Origin: Pseudomonas syringae
GTDB lineage: Bacteria; Pseudomonadota; Gammaproteobacteria; Pseudomonadales; Pseudomonadaceae
Length of the DNA stretch: 64,000 nucleotides
Direction: 5' to 3'
Assembly: GCF_000737245.1 (NCBI RefSeq)
Contig: NZ_JPQU01000015.1
Location: forward strand, 62,001-126,000
Part shown: one piece after another, positions 43,833 through 52,754 of the stretch
Numbering within the stretch: the first letter of the stretch is position 1
Layout: each line of letters opens with the position of its first letter
Notes under the pieces: generated by a model
Database searches by the model: none
What the model saw: only the letters and a program-made list of their open reading frames with translations
What the model was told of the DNA's origin: nothing
Position numbers and translations under genes: made by a program

Positions 43833-45134
43833 TCAATAGAAGTACAGCGTAATATCGTGCAGGATGTCTGCGTAATGCCTGATCGCTACACGATAATCAG
43901 GTCGAATCGCAGTCACGGCATCGATCAGCTTCCAGTAGTCATCGGCACGGTGGTAGGCGCACACCGCCAAGACGGGCTTTTCCCGTTGAATAACGCCAGC
44001 TGCGCCAACCAGGGCATTCTCTTCCATGCCCTCGATATCCAGTTTGAACAACCCGACCTTGCCTTGAATCAAGGAATCCAGAGGGACGCCCTGAATATAA
44101 GAAACAATAGAGGACGCAATAGGCCCGTTGATTTCGCCCAACACGTTGCACGACAGAACAGGGTTGTACTCAAAGCGCGACGGGCGTGCGTCCAACCCCA
44201 TATTGAACAGCAAAACATTTTCCCGATCTGAAAAACGCTTCAAGGCTTCATAGTAAGGAGGGAGTTCAGGCTCAAACAGATAAGCCTGCTTGACCGGTCC
44301 GAAGTGTTTTTCCAGGCTGACCAGGGTATCGCCCGTAAAAGCACCCGCGTCCACGAAATAATGTGCCTGTTCGGCGGACACGAAGTCCTTGTCGAAGTAC
44401 TCGTCCTGAGAAGGTGACTTGGTCTCCACAGCGGAGGAAATTGATAGCGTTGTACGCATTCCGATCAAGCCGTTGAATACCTCCCGGGAGCGTTCATCAC
44501 GTAGCCTCAGGAACGTCGAAATATAACGATAGGCCTCATCAATAGGCTGATGAGCAACGCTGGAGAAAAACTGTTCCGGGCCGTGACCGCCATCGATGGC
44601 GTAAGAAAACTCACACATATTCAATAATTTATCGCAGACACCGACCAGCGAAGCATGGATTTCATTACTGTATTGGCCGCTGGCAATAACAATGGTCGAA
44701 TGCTTCAGATCCACATCAGCGGGTGCAAATACTTGAGCGCCATCAAGAACAGTGCCTTTCTTCGAGGCATCTCTATCAAGGAAGCCATTGATCTTCACAC
44801 CCGCCCGCTGGGCCTGCCCTGCGATGTAAGAACCTACCTTATAAGCACCGTAGATATAAATGCCGTCGGCAAGCCATTCATTGAATGTCGCCTTGCGCTG
44901 CGCCAGCGTGGTTTTCAAACGCTCGCCGTCCAGTAGGTTGTAAACATGTGGATAGTCGGCCAGACGGGCCAGCACATCCAGCTCCTCGGCGGAGCTGATA
45001 AACACGGTATCGGTAATGGCCGACAACGGCGAATTAGTCAAACGAACTGGAATTGAGTGTTTTTCACACAACACCAACGTGTCCGTCACATTTTCTTGCA
45101 GTTCGGTTTTCCCGGAAATCAATCTCAAAAGCAT
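43833..45134 (-). CDS. FkbM family methyltransferase with Rossmann-like N-terminal domain
   Basis: A 433-residue protein. The C-terminal FkbM domain (about 255-430) has YFVDAGAFTGDTL (SAM motif I) and GLFKLDIEGMEENAL. The N-terminal half contains IYIYGAYKVGSYIAGQA and INGFLDRDASKKG, a nucleotide/sugar-binding-like Rossmann segment (about 92-190), which is shared with the next gene upstream. FkbM enzymes O-methylate sugars or polyketides. The gene begins 1 base after the upstream FkbM stop. Substrate unknown, but in this operon a sugar hydroxyl is likely. Confidence 0.85.
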   Translation of the reverse strand: MLLRLISGKTELQENVTDTLVLCEKHSIPVRLTNSPLSAITDTVFISSAEELDVLARLADYPHVYNLLDGERLKTTLAQRKATFNEWLADGIYIYGAYKVGSYIAGQAQRAGVKINGFLDRDASKKGTVLDGAQVFAPADVDLKHSTIVIASGQYSNEIHASLVGVCDKLLNMCEFSYAIDGGHGPEQFFSSVAHQPIDEAYRYISTFLRLRDERSREVFNGLIGMRTTLSISSAVETKSPSQDEYFDKDFVSAEQAHYFVDAGAFTGDTLVSLEKHFGPVKQAYLFEPELPPYYEALKRFSDRENVLLFNMGLDARPSRFEYNPVLSCNVLGEINGPIASSIVSYIQGVPLDSLIQGKVGLFKLDIEGMEENALVGAAGVIQREKPVLAVCAYHRADDYWKLIDAVTAIRPDYRVAIRHYADILHDITLYFY

Positions 45135-45135
45135 G

Positions 45136-46203
45136 TTAGCGATCCTTTACCCGTTCAGGGATAACTGCATACAGGACAGTGTCGAAGGTGATGCGTGCAT
45201 GGCAACGCAGGTAAAACGTATAGCCCAATTGGTAAGCATCCAATTGTTCGAGAATGCTCCAAAGATGTTCAGCCCGATGATAGGCGCTGATAGCCAGATG
45301 GGGCCTGTGCCGACGTAACATCTGCTCGGCACCCAGCAGTGCCGCAGGCTCCTCACCTTCGATATCCATCTTGATCAAATTGGGGGCAAATCCCGGCAAG
45401 GCGTCATCCAAACGGACACAAGTGACTTGTTCGCCGCCAGACACCACCAGATGGCCGCCCGCACCTAGCGCACCGTCAAAACCAACCTGTTTGTTGGCAT
45501 CAGAAACACCGCAGGGGAAGTTCACCGCATTCATATCGCTGAGGTTCTGAACCATCACCTGAAAATTTTTGAGGTTGGGTTCGAACGTTGCCACCGCCTC
45601 GAACACCAGTCCGGCCGCGCGCATCTCCTGCACGGTATCGCCGGTGTAAGCACCACAGTCTATGAACCGCAAAGGCTGCGGCCACTCAGGCACGTCGGCA
45701 GGGAAGTATTGTTGAGCCGACGGTTCGGGAAGCTTGAGGTAATCCCCTTCGGTCCTGAATGCGACAATCTGATCCAGCAACTGGCGACTGGCTTCATCCG
45801 CCAACCGCCCTCTGAGGCTGGCAATCTTGTCAGCATTGGCCTCGTAGTACCGCGGGTCTACGAGCCAATATCGAAATGGCTGGTCTTGCGGGAAAAGACG
45901 AACGAACTCAACCAGGCTGACCACTCGGCCATAGCCGAGCTGCTGCAAATTCCTGACAATTTCGGCGACGTTCACGTAATTATTGAACAGACCAATCACT
46001 ACGCAGCTTTTCGTCGCATCCTGCTGACCCGCCCACTCCGAAGCGGTATGCACCGGCAGGCCGCAGACCTCACCCAACGAGGTGTCGCGGTCAAGGAAGC
46101 TACTGACTGTCAGGCCCTTTTTCGCCATAAAACTCTGCACTTCCTGACCCGCAAGACGCGCGCCATAAATCAGCAGATGATCAAAATGATGGTCGTCAAA
46201 CAT
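45136..46203 (-). CDS. FkbM family methyltransferase with Rossmann-like N-terminal domain
   Basis: A 355-residue paralogue of the downstream gene. The N-terminal region (about 10-110) has LLIYGARLAGQEV and VSSFLDRDTSLGE. The FkbM domain (about 180-350) has RFIDCGAYTGDTV and NLIKMDIEGEEPAALLG. The ATG at 46203 overlaps the TylF gene by 8 bases; the longer frame to 46317 runs over that gene. Tandem paralogues suggest two distinct methylations on the glycan, or one catalytic and one specialised copy. Both keep the SAM motif. Confidence 0.85.
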   Translation of the reverse strand: MFDDHHFDHLLIYGARLAGQEVQSFMAKKGLTVSSFLDRDTSLGEVCGLPVHTASEWAGQQDATKSCVVIGLFNNYVNVAEIVRNLQQLGYGRVVSLVEFVRLFPQDQPFRYWLVDPRYYEANADKIASLRGRLADEASRQLLDQIVAFRTEGDYLKLPEPSAQQYFPADVPEWPQPLRFIDCGAYTGDTVQEMRAAGLVFEAVATFEPNLKNFQVMVQNLSDMNAVNFPCGVSDANKQVGFDGALGAGGHLVVSGGEQVTCVRLDDALPGFAPNLIKMDIEGEEPAALLGAEQMLRRHRPHLAISAYHRAEHLWSILEQLDAYQLGYTFYLRCHARITFDTVLYAVIPERVKDR

Positions 46204-46960
46204 GGCTCGCTTCCACTGCAACACGCACCAATACCGCATGGCCGTTGAGGTTATGCAGGAAGCGGAAGTTCTGATTGCCCACCATGAACTCGTTAACCAG
46301 CCGGGTAACGCCTTCACAGCCGAAGAAGCCGTAGTCGTCGAAAACCACTATCGAACCGATACCCAGCTTCGGCAATGCCCACTCCAGAACGCTACGTGCG
46401 GATTCGTACACATCCACGTCGATGTGCAGCAGCGCGAGTCGCTCGCCAACACGCTCGGCGTTGAACTCAGGGAACATGCCCTGCAAGGCTTCGACCCGGT
46501 CACTGACCCCGCAACGGGCAATCAGTGCTTTGACCAGTTCGATATCGGTATCACTATGCTCACCACCGCTGTAGCGGGTATCCAGCTCACCGGCCTTGAC
46601 CACACCTTCAAAAGTGTCAGCAAGCCAGACCCGACGCCCAGGACGCTGACTGGCCAAAGCCAATAAACACCCCGAACCGCCTTGCCACACGCCAACTTCA
46701 AGGAAGTCACCTTCCAGGCCGTCCAGTTGACGAGCCAATGACCACAATTCGTACAGTCGATACGAATCTACCAGCGTATTTTTCGCGACCCGCTCATAGG
46801 CCGAGCGAAACGCTTGGTCGTTTGCCCAGGGGGCATAGCTGCAGAATGGCAAGACGCGTTCATGGCGGATTTCCGGCGACTTCGGATGCGACCAGGAAGC
46901 CGTTTTGCGCAGGTAGCCATAACTCAGGCCTGTCAGTTTCCTCTTCAACCAGGCGGCCAT
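46196..46960 (-). CDS. TylF/MycF-type sugar O-methyltransferase
   Basis: A 254-residue SAM-dependent O-methyltransferase. Motifs: DFLEVGVWQGGSGCLLALAS (SAM site, about 90-110), WLADTFEGV and LLHIDVDVYESARSVL (metal-binding Asp residues). TylF and MycF methylate deoxysugar hydroxyls in macrolides, so a deoxysugar of this operon is a reasonable substrate. ATG 46960 follows the TPP-enzyme stop by 1 base, with GGAG about 10 bases upstream. The extension to 47038 would overlap the previous gene. Confidence 0.88.
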   Translation of the reverse strand: MAAWLKRKLTGLSYGYLRKTASWSHPKSPEIRHERVLPFCSYAPWANDQAFRSAYERVAKNTLVDSYRLYELWSLARQLDGLEGDFLEVGVWQGGSGCLLALASQRPGRRVWLADTFEGVVKAGELDTRYSGGEHSDTDIELVKALIARCGVSDRVEALQGMFPEFNAERVGERLALLHIDVDVYESARSVLEWALPKLGIGSIVVFDDYGFFGCEGVTRLVNEFMVGNQNFRFLHNLNGHAVLVRVAVEASHV

Positions 46961-46961
46961 A

Positions 46962-48761
46962 TCAGTCGCGCTCCGACACAGACATCTGCATATGGAACTC
47001 GTCACGTGACAGGAACGGATACAGGTCTTCCAGAGCACCGGTCTCAGGTTTGCCCTGCTCGTTAATCCGAGTCATGACCCGAGGTACTCGGGCCTCTTCG
47101 ATCTGCACCACCACCTCACAGATCACCGGGCCGCTGCGCTGCAGAACATCCTGCAACTTCTCGTCCAGGCCTTGATGCGAGTCAATGCGCGCAAAATCCA
47201 CACCATAAGCGGCAGCCAGTTTTTCCAGATCGGGCAGTTGCAGGCCGCTGGTGGAGTCGGCGCCGACAAGCAATTTAAAGTGCGCGTTCTGCGAGGTACG
47301 AATCGAGGCATAACCCTGATTGTTGATCACGAAGCATTTGATCGGCAGGTTGTTGGCCGCCAGGGTGGCGAACTCTTGGACGTTCATTTGCAGACCACCA
47401 TCGCCTTCCACGCAGATCGTCTGCTTGCGGCCGGAAGCCAGGCAGGCACCCACCGCCGATGGAATGCCAAAGCCCATGGAGCCAGTGCCACGGTTATGGA
47501 AACAACGCTGGCCTTTTTTCAGTCGCAGGTTGAGCAGGAACAACTCGGAGGCAAAACCGGAGCTCCCGGGAGCGATCACATCGCCCTCGTTGAGCAGCTC
47601 CGAGACACGGTCAGAAAAGTGATACATGCTCACACCCTGACTGTCATCGGCGTGCTCAGGCTGCAACAGCGGATAACGTTGGCGCCAGTCAGCAATCTGC
47701 GCGAGCCATGCCGAGTACTTCGGCAATGGATTGGCAGCAATACCAGCCACCAGGGCTTCGATGAATGGCTTTACGTCAGCCACCACCGCTATTTCGATGG
47801 GCATCTGCAATTTAGCGATTTCGGCAGCATCGATGTCCACCACCACTTTCTTCGCGTGGGGAGCAAAATGGGCGTGGTTGTAGGCCGTCAGCGCCATATC
47901 CAGACGCGAGCCCAGCACTATCAGCAGATCGCAGTTCTGCAAGGTGAAGTTGGCCCAGCGCGGCGCGATGGAGCCTGGACGCCCACCGTACAGTGGGTGC
48001 TCGTCTTCGATCACGTCCATGGCCAGCCAGGTCGGCATGACTGGCACGCCAGCGGTTTCAACCAGCGTATTGAAAGCGTCGATCGCGCCCGCCATGCGGA
48101 TGCCGCTACCGGCGATGATGCCTGGTCGCTTGGCGGTCTTGAGCAATTCCAGCGTGCGCGTCACTGCCTCGCTGACATCCGGTGCCGACAGAGGCGCAGG
48201 CAGTTTCGCCCGACGCAGAGTCTGCGGATCAATCTGGGCAGCCTGCACGTCCAGAGGCACGTCGAGCCAGACCGGCCCACGACGACCATTGAAAGCAGCG
48301 TATTCCAACTCGTCGAACACTTCTGCGACGGCTTCCGGGTCGGTAAGGGTCACAGCGCGCTTGGTGATCGAGGACACGATGGAAACGATATCGGCTTCCT
48401 GGACACCCAGCATGCGTAAGCCAGTACCCGCTTTCAGATCCGCCGTTTTGACCTGCCCGGAAATGAAGAACACTGGCGTGGAGTCCAGCCACGCACCCAA
48501 GGTTGCCGTAACAGCATTGGTCGCACCCGGTCCGCAGGTCGTCATGCAAGCGCTCGGCCCGCCGGACAATTTGCCTGCCGACTCGGCAGCGACACCGCAA
48601 GCCTGTTCATGAAGGCAGAGAATCGGTTCCAGATCAGGATGACGGCCCAGCGCATCATTCAAATGCATCGCACCGCCACCAGGCAGGAAAAACACCTGCT
48701 TGATGCCCAGTTCCGCCAGCCGGTTCATGATGTAGTCAGCTACACGCATCTTGTTACCCAT
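46962..48761 (-). CDS. TPP-dependent acetolactate-synthase-like enzyme (YerE-type candidate)
   Basis: A 599-residue three-domain TPP enzyme. The N-terminal Pyr domain has the catalytic Glu in LCLHEQACGVAAE and TTCGPGATN. The central domain (about 190-340) follows. The C-terminal PP domain has the GDG...NN motif (EGDGGLQMNVQEF...VINN). It resembles catabolic/biosynthetic acetolactate synthases, but no small subunit is present and it sits amid CDP-deoxysugar genes. YerE of Yersinia is such an enzyme and adds a two-carbon unit from pyruvate to CDP-4-keto-3,6-dideoxyglucose. That role is inferred here. ATG 48761 has GGAG 8 bases upstream; an upstream in-frame TTG at 48800 is unlikely. Confidence 0.85.
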   Translation of the reverse strand: MGNKMRVADYIMNRLAELGIKQVFFLPGGGAMHLNDALGRHPDLEPILCLHEQACGVAAESAGKLSGGPSACMTTCGPGATNAVTATLGAWLDSTPVFFISGQVKTADLKAGTGLRMLGVQEADIVSIVSSITKRAVTLTDPEAVAEVFDELEYAAFNGRRGPVWLDVPLDVQAAQIDPQTLRRAKLPAPLSAPDVSEAVTRTLELLKTAKRPGIIAGSGIRMAGAIDAFNTLVETAGVPVMPTWLAMDVIEDEHPLYGGRPGSIAPRWANFTLQNCDLLIVLGSRLDMALTAYNHAHFAPHAKKVVVDIDAAEIAKLQMPIEIAVVADVKPFIEALVAGIAANPLPKYSAWLAQIADWRQRYPLLQPEHADDSQGVSMYHFSDRVSELLNEGDVIAPGSSGFASELFLLNLRLKKGQRCFHNRGTGSMGFGIPSAVGACLASGRKQTICVEGDGGLQMNVQEFATLAANNLPIKCFVINNQGYASIRTSQNAHFKLLVGADSTSGLQLPDLEKLAAAYGVDFARIDSHQGLDEKLQDVLQRSGPVICEVVVQIEEARVPRVMTRINEQGKPETGALEDLYPFLSRDEFHMQMSVSERD

Positions 48762-48796
48762 CGTTAAAACTCCATCTCGTTCGCGGAGAACCAGGC

Positions 48797-50698
48797 TCAA
48801 TTCAATTCGTTGAGAAATTCCAGCGCCGACCAGAAACCGGCACCATGATCCTTGTGACCCTGCCAGACCTCAGGGATAAAACTGACATTCGGATAGCCCT
48901 TGAGCTGCGCCCAGGTCGCTGGCCAATCCACGTCACCGGTGCCCATGATGACGCCTTCGCCATTGGCGCCTTTGGCGTCGGCCACATGCAAGTGCGCGGA
49001 GTAAGGCAGCAGCAGTTTCAGCGCAGCCTGGAAGTCGAGCTCAAAGTGGAAGCAAGTCATTTGCAGGTGCGAGAGGTCCAGGCACAGGCGCATGTTCAGA
49101 CGCTTGGCCTGCTCGGCCAATTCATCGGGCATCATGAAAATGTTCTGATGGCGCTGGCCACCGAAGTGCCAGGGGAACGGTGCCATGTTCTGCGGAATCA
49201 GTTCGGTACGGCCGAAGTCGATCTGCGCGCAGGACTCGCGGAAGCGTTCGTACAGCTCGGCACGGTGACTGAACGGCAGAGGTTCGTCAGCAGAGAAGCC
49301 GCCAATGTTGGCGACGATCAGCAGCGAGTCGGCTTTCGGGAAAAACTCGGCCATCTGCAACGTGGCATCGACCACCCGTTGCAGGTTATCGATCGAGCGC
49401 TGGCGATATTCCAGATCATCGGAAACCAGATCCAGAAGCTCGCTGTTCTCGAACAATTCCGGCGCGTGCACCACTAGGCGCGAGCATTCGACGGTCCGCA
49501 GGAAAGGTTGCGGAGCAACACTCAGGTCGCGGTAAGACAAGTGAAATTCGAAGAGGTCGGGCTTGATCCACTCGTTGTACTGCAAGAAATCGTGATAACG
49601 CACCGGCACGCCCCAGAGGATTGGCATGTCGTAATCGCGGCGCACTTCCTGTTGCTCGCTCAAGTCGCTGTCAAACAGAAAATCGCCCTGCTCGATCTTG
49701 CGGCCGGCTGGTTTGCCCAGCAGATCGCTCAGGCGGTACGGCGGCAAGCCCTGACCCGGACTGGCCACGCGCAGCATGCTTTGCACGAACACTTCACCCT
49801 TATCGATAGCCCGGGCGGCGATCACGCTCTTGCCCAGATTTTCGCGATTGAGTAATTCGCCCTGACTGGCGTGACGTCCCGGTCCCGCCCATGGCAGCGC
49901 TTTCTGGACCTGACGAATGCCGTCCACCAGTTGACGGAACTCCAACGGCTCAAGGCTGGCAAGATGGTCAGGACCTTCCATGCCCCGATCCAGGGTGATA
50001 TGCCGTTCAACAAGCTTGGCGCCCAAGGCAACGGCTGCGATGGTGATCGCCGTGCCGCGCTCATGCCCGGAGTAGCCGATCAGGCCGTGCAGCTCTTTCA
50101 AACGGGCGATATAGCCCAGTTGAATATCACTCTCCGGCGCTGGATAGGTACTGTTGCAGTGCAGCAGAGCGAACGGCACGCCGAGGTCCTGGAGCTGTTC
50201 GATGGTACGAACGATTTCATGCTCAAGGGACATGCCGGTGGACAGAATCAGCGGCTTGCCCAGGGACGCCGCCTTGGCAATCAGATACGGATTGCACAGG
50301 TCGGCCGAGGCAATCTTGAACGCCGGTACGTCGAAGCCGGCCAGTACATCCACGCTGGGTTCGTCCCACGGCGTGCAGATGTAACTAATGCCTTGTTGCT
50401 TGCAGTAGTCCCGGATCTGTCGATGCTCCTCGACGGTCAGTTCGACCTTGTCGAGCAAGTCCTGAATGTATTCAACGCCCAAGTCTTCGGCGCGCGAACC
50501 ATCGGCTTTGGTGCGATACAGCGCTTCACGATTGCGCAATTGAAATTTCACGCAGTCGGCGCCGGACTCAATGGATGCATCGACCAACTGCTTGGCCAGC
50601 TCAACAGAACCGTTGTGATTGTTTCCCACCTCGGCGATGACGTAGACGTGGTCGCCGCCGATGACAGCGCCATCGATGGTAAAAACTTGCTTATTCAT
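48797..50698 (-). CDS. NeuB-family sialic-acid-like synthase fused to a sugar isomerase-type TIM barrel
   Basis: A 633-residue fusion. The NeuB TIM barrel (about 1-275) has VYVIAEVGNNHNGS, LILSTGMS, HCNSTYPAP, GYSGHERG and the ERHITLDR...GPDH site that condenses PEP with an aldose. The SAF domain follows (about 285-345, LGKSVIAARAIDKGEVF). The C-terminal xylose-isomerase/AP-endonuclease-2-type barrel (about 365-630) has LCLDLSHLQM and HLHVADAKG with likely metal ligands. The family makes nonulosonic acids (NeuB, LegI, PseI). The fused barrel may epimerise or isomerise the aldose substrate. It overlaps the kinase gene by 4 bases. No CMP-transferase (NeuA) is in view. Confidence 0.85.
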   Translation of the reverse strand: MNKQVFTIDGAVIGGDHVYVIAEVGNNHNGSVELAKQLVDASIESGADCVKFQLRNREALYRTKADGSRAEDLGVEYIQDLLDKVELTVEEHRQIRDYCKQQGISYICTPWDEPSVDVLAGFDVPAFKIASADLCNPYLIAKAASLGKPLILSTGMSLEHEIVRTIEQLQDLGVPFALLHCNSTYPAPESDIQLGYIARLKELHGLIGYSGHERGTAITIAAVALGAKLVERHITLDRGMEGPDHLASLEPLEFRQLVDGIRQVQKALPWAGPGRHASQGELLNRENLGKSVIAARAIDKGEVFVQSMLRVASPGQGLPPYRLSDLLGKPAGRKIEQGDFLFDSDLSEQQEVRRDYDMPILWGVPVRYHDFLQYNEWIKPDLFEFHLSYRDLSVAPQPFLRTVECSRLVVHAPELFENSELLDLVSDDLEYRQRSIDNLQRVVDATLQMAEFFPKADSLLIVANIGGFSADEPLPFSHRAELYERFRESCAQIDFGRTELIPQNMAPFPWHFGGQRHQNIFMMPDELAEQAKRLNMRLCLDLSHLQMTCFHFELDFQAALKLLLPYSAHLHVADAKGANGEGVIMGTGDVDWPATWAQLKGYPNVSFIPEVWQGHKDHGAGFWSALEFLNELN

Positions 50699-52065
50699 TG
50701 GATTTTGGTCCGCCAGGAGGTGACACCATTGGTTTCGAAACGGAAGTCGGTGATACGGCAGCCCAGTTCCCGGACCTTGTCGGTCACGGCACTTCGGTGC
50801 TGGGGTTGCACGAAGAACAGGAAGAAACCACCGCCACCGGCACCCAACAGCTTGCCCCCGAGGGCACCTGCAGCCAGGGCCGAATCATAGATCTGGTCAA
50901 GCACGCCATCGCTGACAGCGTGGGAAAATTGTCTTTTGAGCATCCAGCCCTGATGCAGGCAGCGCCCGAAGTCATGCAGCTCGCCACGAATCAGGTGGTG
51001 ATGCATATGCCGGCACAGCTCGACGCTTTCAGTGATAAGTGCAGCTTTGGAATCCTTGTTGACCATCTCCTCACGCTGGCGCTCATGGAGCTTGCCCGAG
51101 TCATGGGCGATCTGTGTATCGCAAAGCACCAGGCATTCTTCCAGCTCGTTCCAAATCGACTCGGTCAGGCGAATCGGATGGACCAGATTGCGACCTTCCT
51201 TGAACTCGATCAGGTTGAAGCCACCGAAGGCCGATGCATACTGGTCCTGCCAGCCACCGGCAATGCCAAAGCACAGACGCTCGGCCTGGAACGCCAACTC
51301 GGCCACTTCATAGGTGCTCCATCGGTCACGGCGCAATTCGTTGAATGCGGCAATCACCGCAGTGGCCACGGCAGAAGACCCACCTAGCCCGGACCCTACC
51401 GGGAAATCGGAACGGATATACAGGTCCAGGCCGTAGTTGGGCTGGATCACCGAAACGATAGTAGCCAACAATCCCTTGTCCGCATGTCGCGCCAAGTCAT
51501 ACAGAGACTCGTAATACTCGTGAGTGCCCAGGTCCTCGGAAAAAATCTGGATAACGTCGTCGGGACGCGGAATCAGCGTCGCATGGGAATATAGGCCCAA
51601 GGTGCAACTGAGCACTGCGGCAGGATTGTCGACGAAGTAATACGTCAGGTCAGAACCACCGCCACTGAAGCTCATCCGAACGGGTGCCCGCGCCCGCGCG
51701 AGCACTGGCACTTCAGAGTTGGCCGCTAGCAGGGCAGGTGTTACTACATCGACCAGGCAGCCCGCAACGTCCACTACAGGAATGGCATTAAAGCTCAAGT
51801 CGAAAATTTTCAGCAGCTCTTCGCGAGAAGCGCCGACCTGCACCGAGCGGTAATGGGTGTTCATGCAGGCGGTGACCGGCACATCTGTCTCTCCGCCTTC
51901 CTGCAGCAGATAGCGACGCAAATCACCGTTGGTGATCACGCCGACAAGGCGCTCCTGGTCATCGACCACAAACACGATCTGCAGGTCGCCCGACTCAATA
52001 CACTCAACGGCATCAAGGATGGTCTGGTCGGTGTAAACGGTTTGTTTTTTTACTAGTCGATTCAT
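50695..52065 (-). CDS. CBS-domain / GHMP sugar kinase fusion (HddA-like)
   Basis: A 456-residue fusion. Two CBS repeats (about 8-118; VVDDQERLVGVITNGDLRRYL and AIPVVDVAGCLVDVV) precede a GHMP kinase (about 125-450) with the ATP loop DFPVGSGLGGSSAVATAV and GAGGGGFFLFF near the C-terminus. The kinase part resembles D-glycero-D-manno-heptose-7-phosphate 1-kinase (HddA). CBS pairs usually sense adenine nucleotides, so kinase activity may follow energy state. It overlaps the nucleotidyltransferase by 4 bases, and the pair looks like the kinase and pyrophosphorylase of an NDP-sugar route. Confidence 0.87.
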   Translation of the reverse strand: MNRLVKKQTVYTDQTILDAVECIESGDLQIVFVVDDQERLVGVITNGDLRRYLLQEGGETDVPVTACMNTHYRSVQVGASREELLKIFDLSFNAIPVVDVAGCLVDVVTPALLAANSEVPVLARARAPVRMSFSGGGSDLTYYFVDNPAAVLSCTLGLYSHATLIPRPDDVIQIFSEDLGTHEYYESLYDLARHADKGLLATIVSVIQPNYGLDLYIRSDFPVGSGLGGSSAVATAVIAAFNELRRDRWSTYEVAELAFQAERLCFGIAGGWQDQYASAFGGFNLIEFKEGRNLVHPIRLTESIWNELEECLVLCDTQIAHDSGKLHERQREEMVNKDSKAALITESVELCRHMHHHLIRGELHDFGRCLHQGWMLKRQFSHAVSDGVLDQIYDSALAAGALGGKLLGAGGGGFFLFFVQPQHRSAVTDKVRELGCRITDFRFETNGVTSWRTKIQ

Positions 52066-52754
52066 TGGCCAGCCCCTTGAAGCCCTGACTTGAAGGCGTT
52101 CAGCGAGTCTGGAGTGCCGATATCAATAAACGGACCTGAGTACTCGCAAGCGAACAACTGCCGACGCTCGATCAGGCGCGGCAAAATCTCTTTCTCCATG
52201 GAGCACGGCTGGACCGCGAACTCATTCAAAGAGTCAGCGGCGAAGGCATACACACCCGCATTCACCCGGCCTGGGCCTGAAGCGCCCTTCTCGTTGAGCG
52301 CCAGCAATTCCAGGTCCTCCGAGCAATCGAGGCTGCCATAACGGGCGCGATCCTCGACCAGGACTGCGACGATGGCATCCTTTGCCGCACTAGACGCCAG
52401 GCGGTAGGCCTGCTGATCCAGCCAAGTGTCGGCGTTGAGCACCAAAAAGCGTCCGCCCGGTGGCACTTCCTGCAAGGCATGCAATACCGCACCGCCGGTG
52501 CCCAGGGGTTGCGTCTCGACCACCAGGTGCAGGTTCAAACCTGACTCCGTAGCCAGCGCCGGCAGCAAATCGGCGAGTTGATCGGCGCGGTAGTGAGCGC
52601 ACAGCACTGCGTCCTTGACGCCTGCCAGCTTGAGTTGCGCTAGCACCAATGCCAAAAATGGCCGGCCATGAACATCGACCACTGCCTTTTGTCCACCCTG
52701 AAGCACGGCACTCAAACGAGTCCCAAAGCCACCGCAGAGGATGTAGGCCCGCAT
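52062..52754 (-). CDS. Sugar nucleotidyltransferase (HddC-like)
   Basis: A 230-residue NTP-transferase. The N-terminus has the LCGGFGTRLSAVL nucleotide loop, and the common PKPM segment reads QKAVVDV, as in HddC-type heptose-1-phosphate guanylyltransferases. NADTWLD is the metal/sugar-phosphate site. It probably activates the phosphosugar made by the adjacent GHMP kinase. It shares one base with rfbH and overlaps the kinase by 4 bases. Whether GDP, CDP or another nucleotide is used cannot be told. Confidence 0.85.
   Translation of the reverse strand: MRAYILCGGFGTRLSAVLQGGQKAVVDVHGRPFLALVLAQLKLAGVKDAVLCAHYRADQLADLLPALATESGLNLHLVVETQPLGTGGAVLHALQEVPPGGRFLVLNADTWLDQQAYRLASSAAKDAIVAVLVEDRARYGSLDCSEDLELLALNEKGASGPGRVNAGVYAFAADSLNEFAVQPCSMEKEILPRLIERRQLFACEYSGPFIDIGTPDSLNAFKSGLQGAGQ

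Noticed and set aside
48762..48800. Upstream TTG start for the TPP enzyme
   Set aside because: It would move the ribosome site (GGAG before 48761) inside the gene and adds residues not seen in the family.
49871..50890. Plus-strand frame across the neuB/kinase junction
   Set aside because: Antisense to two clear genes, and it has no motif.
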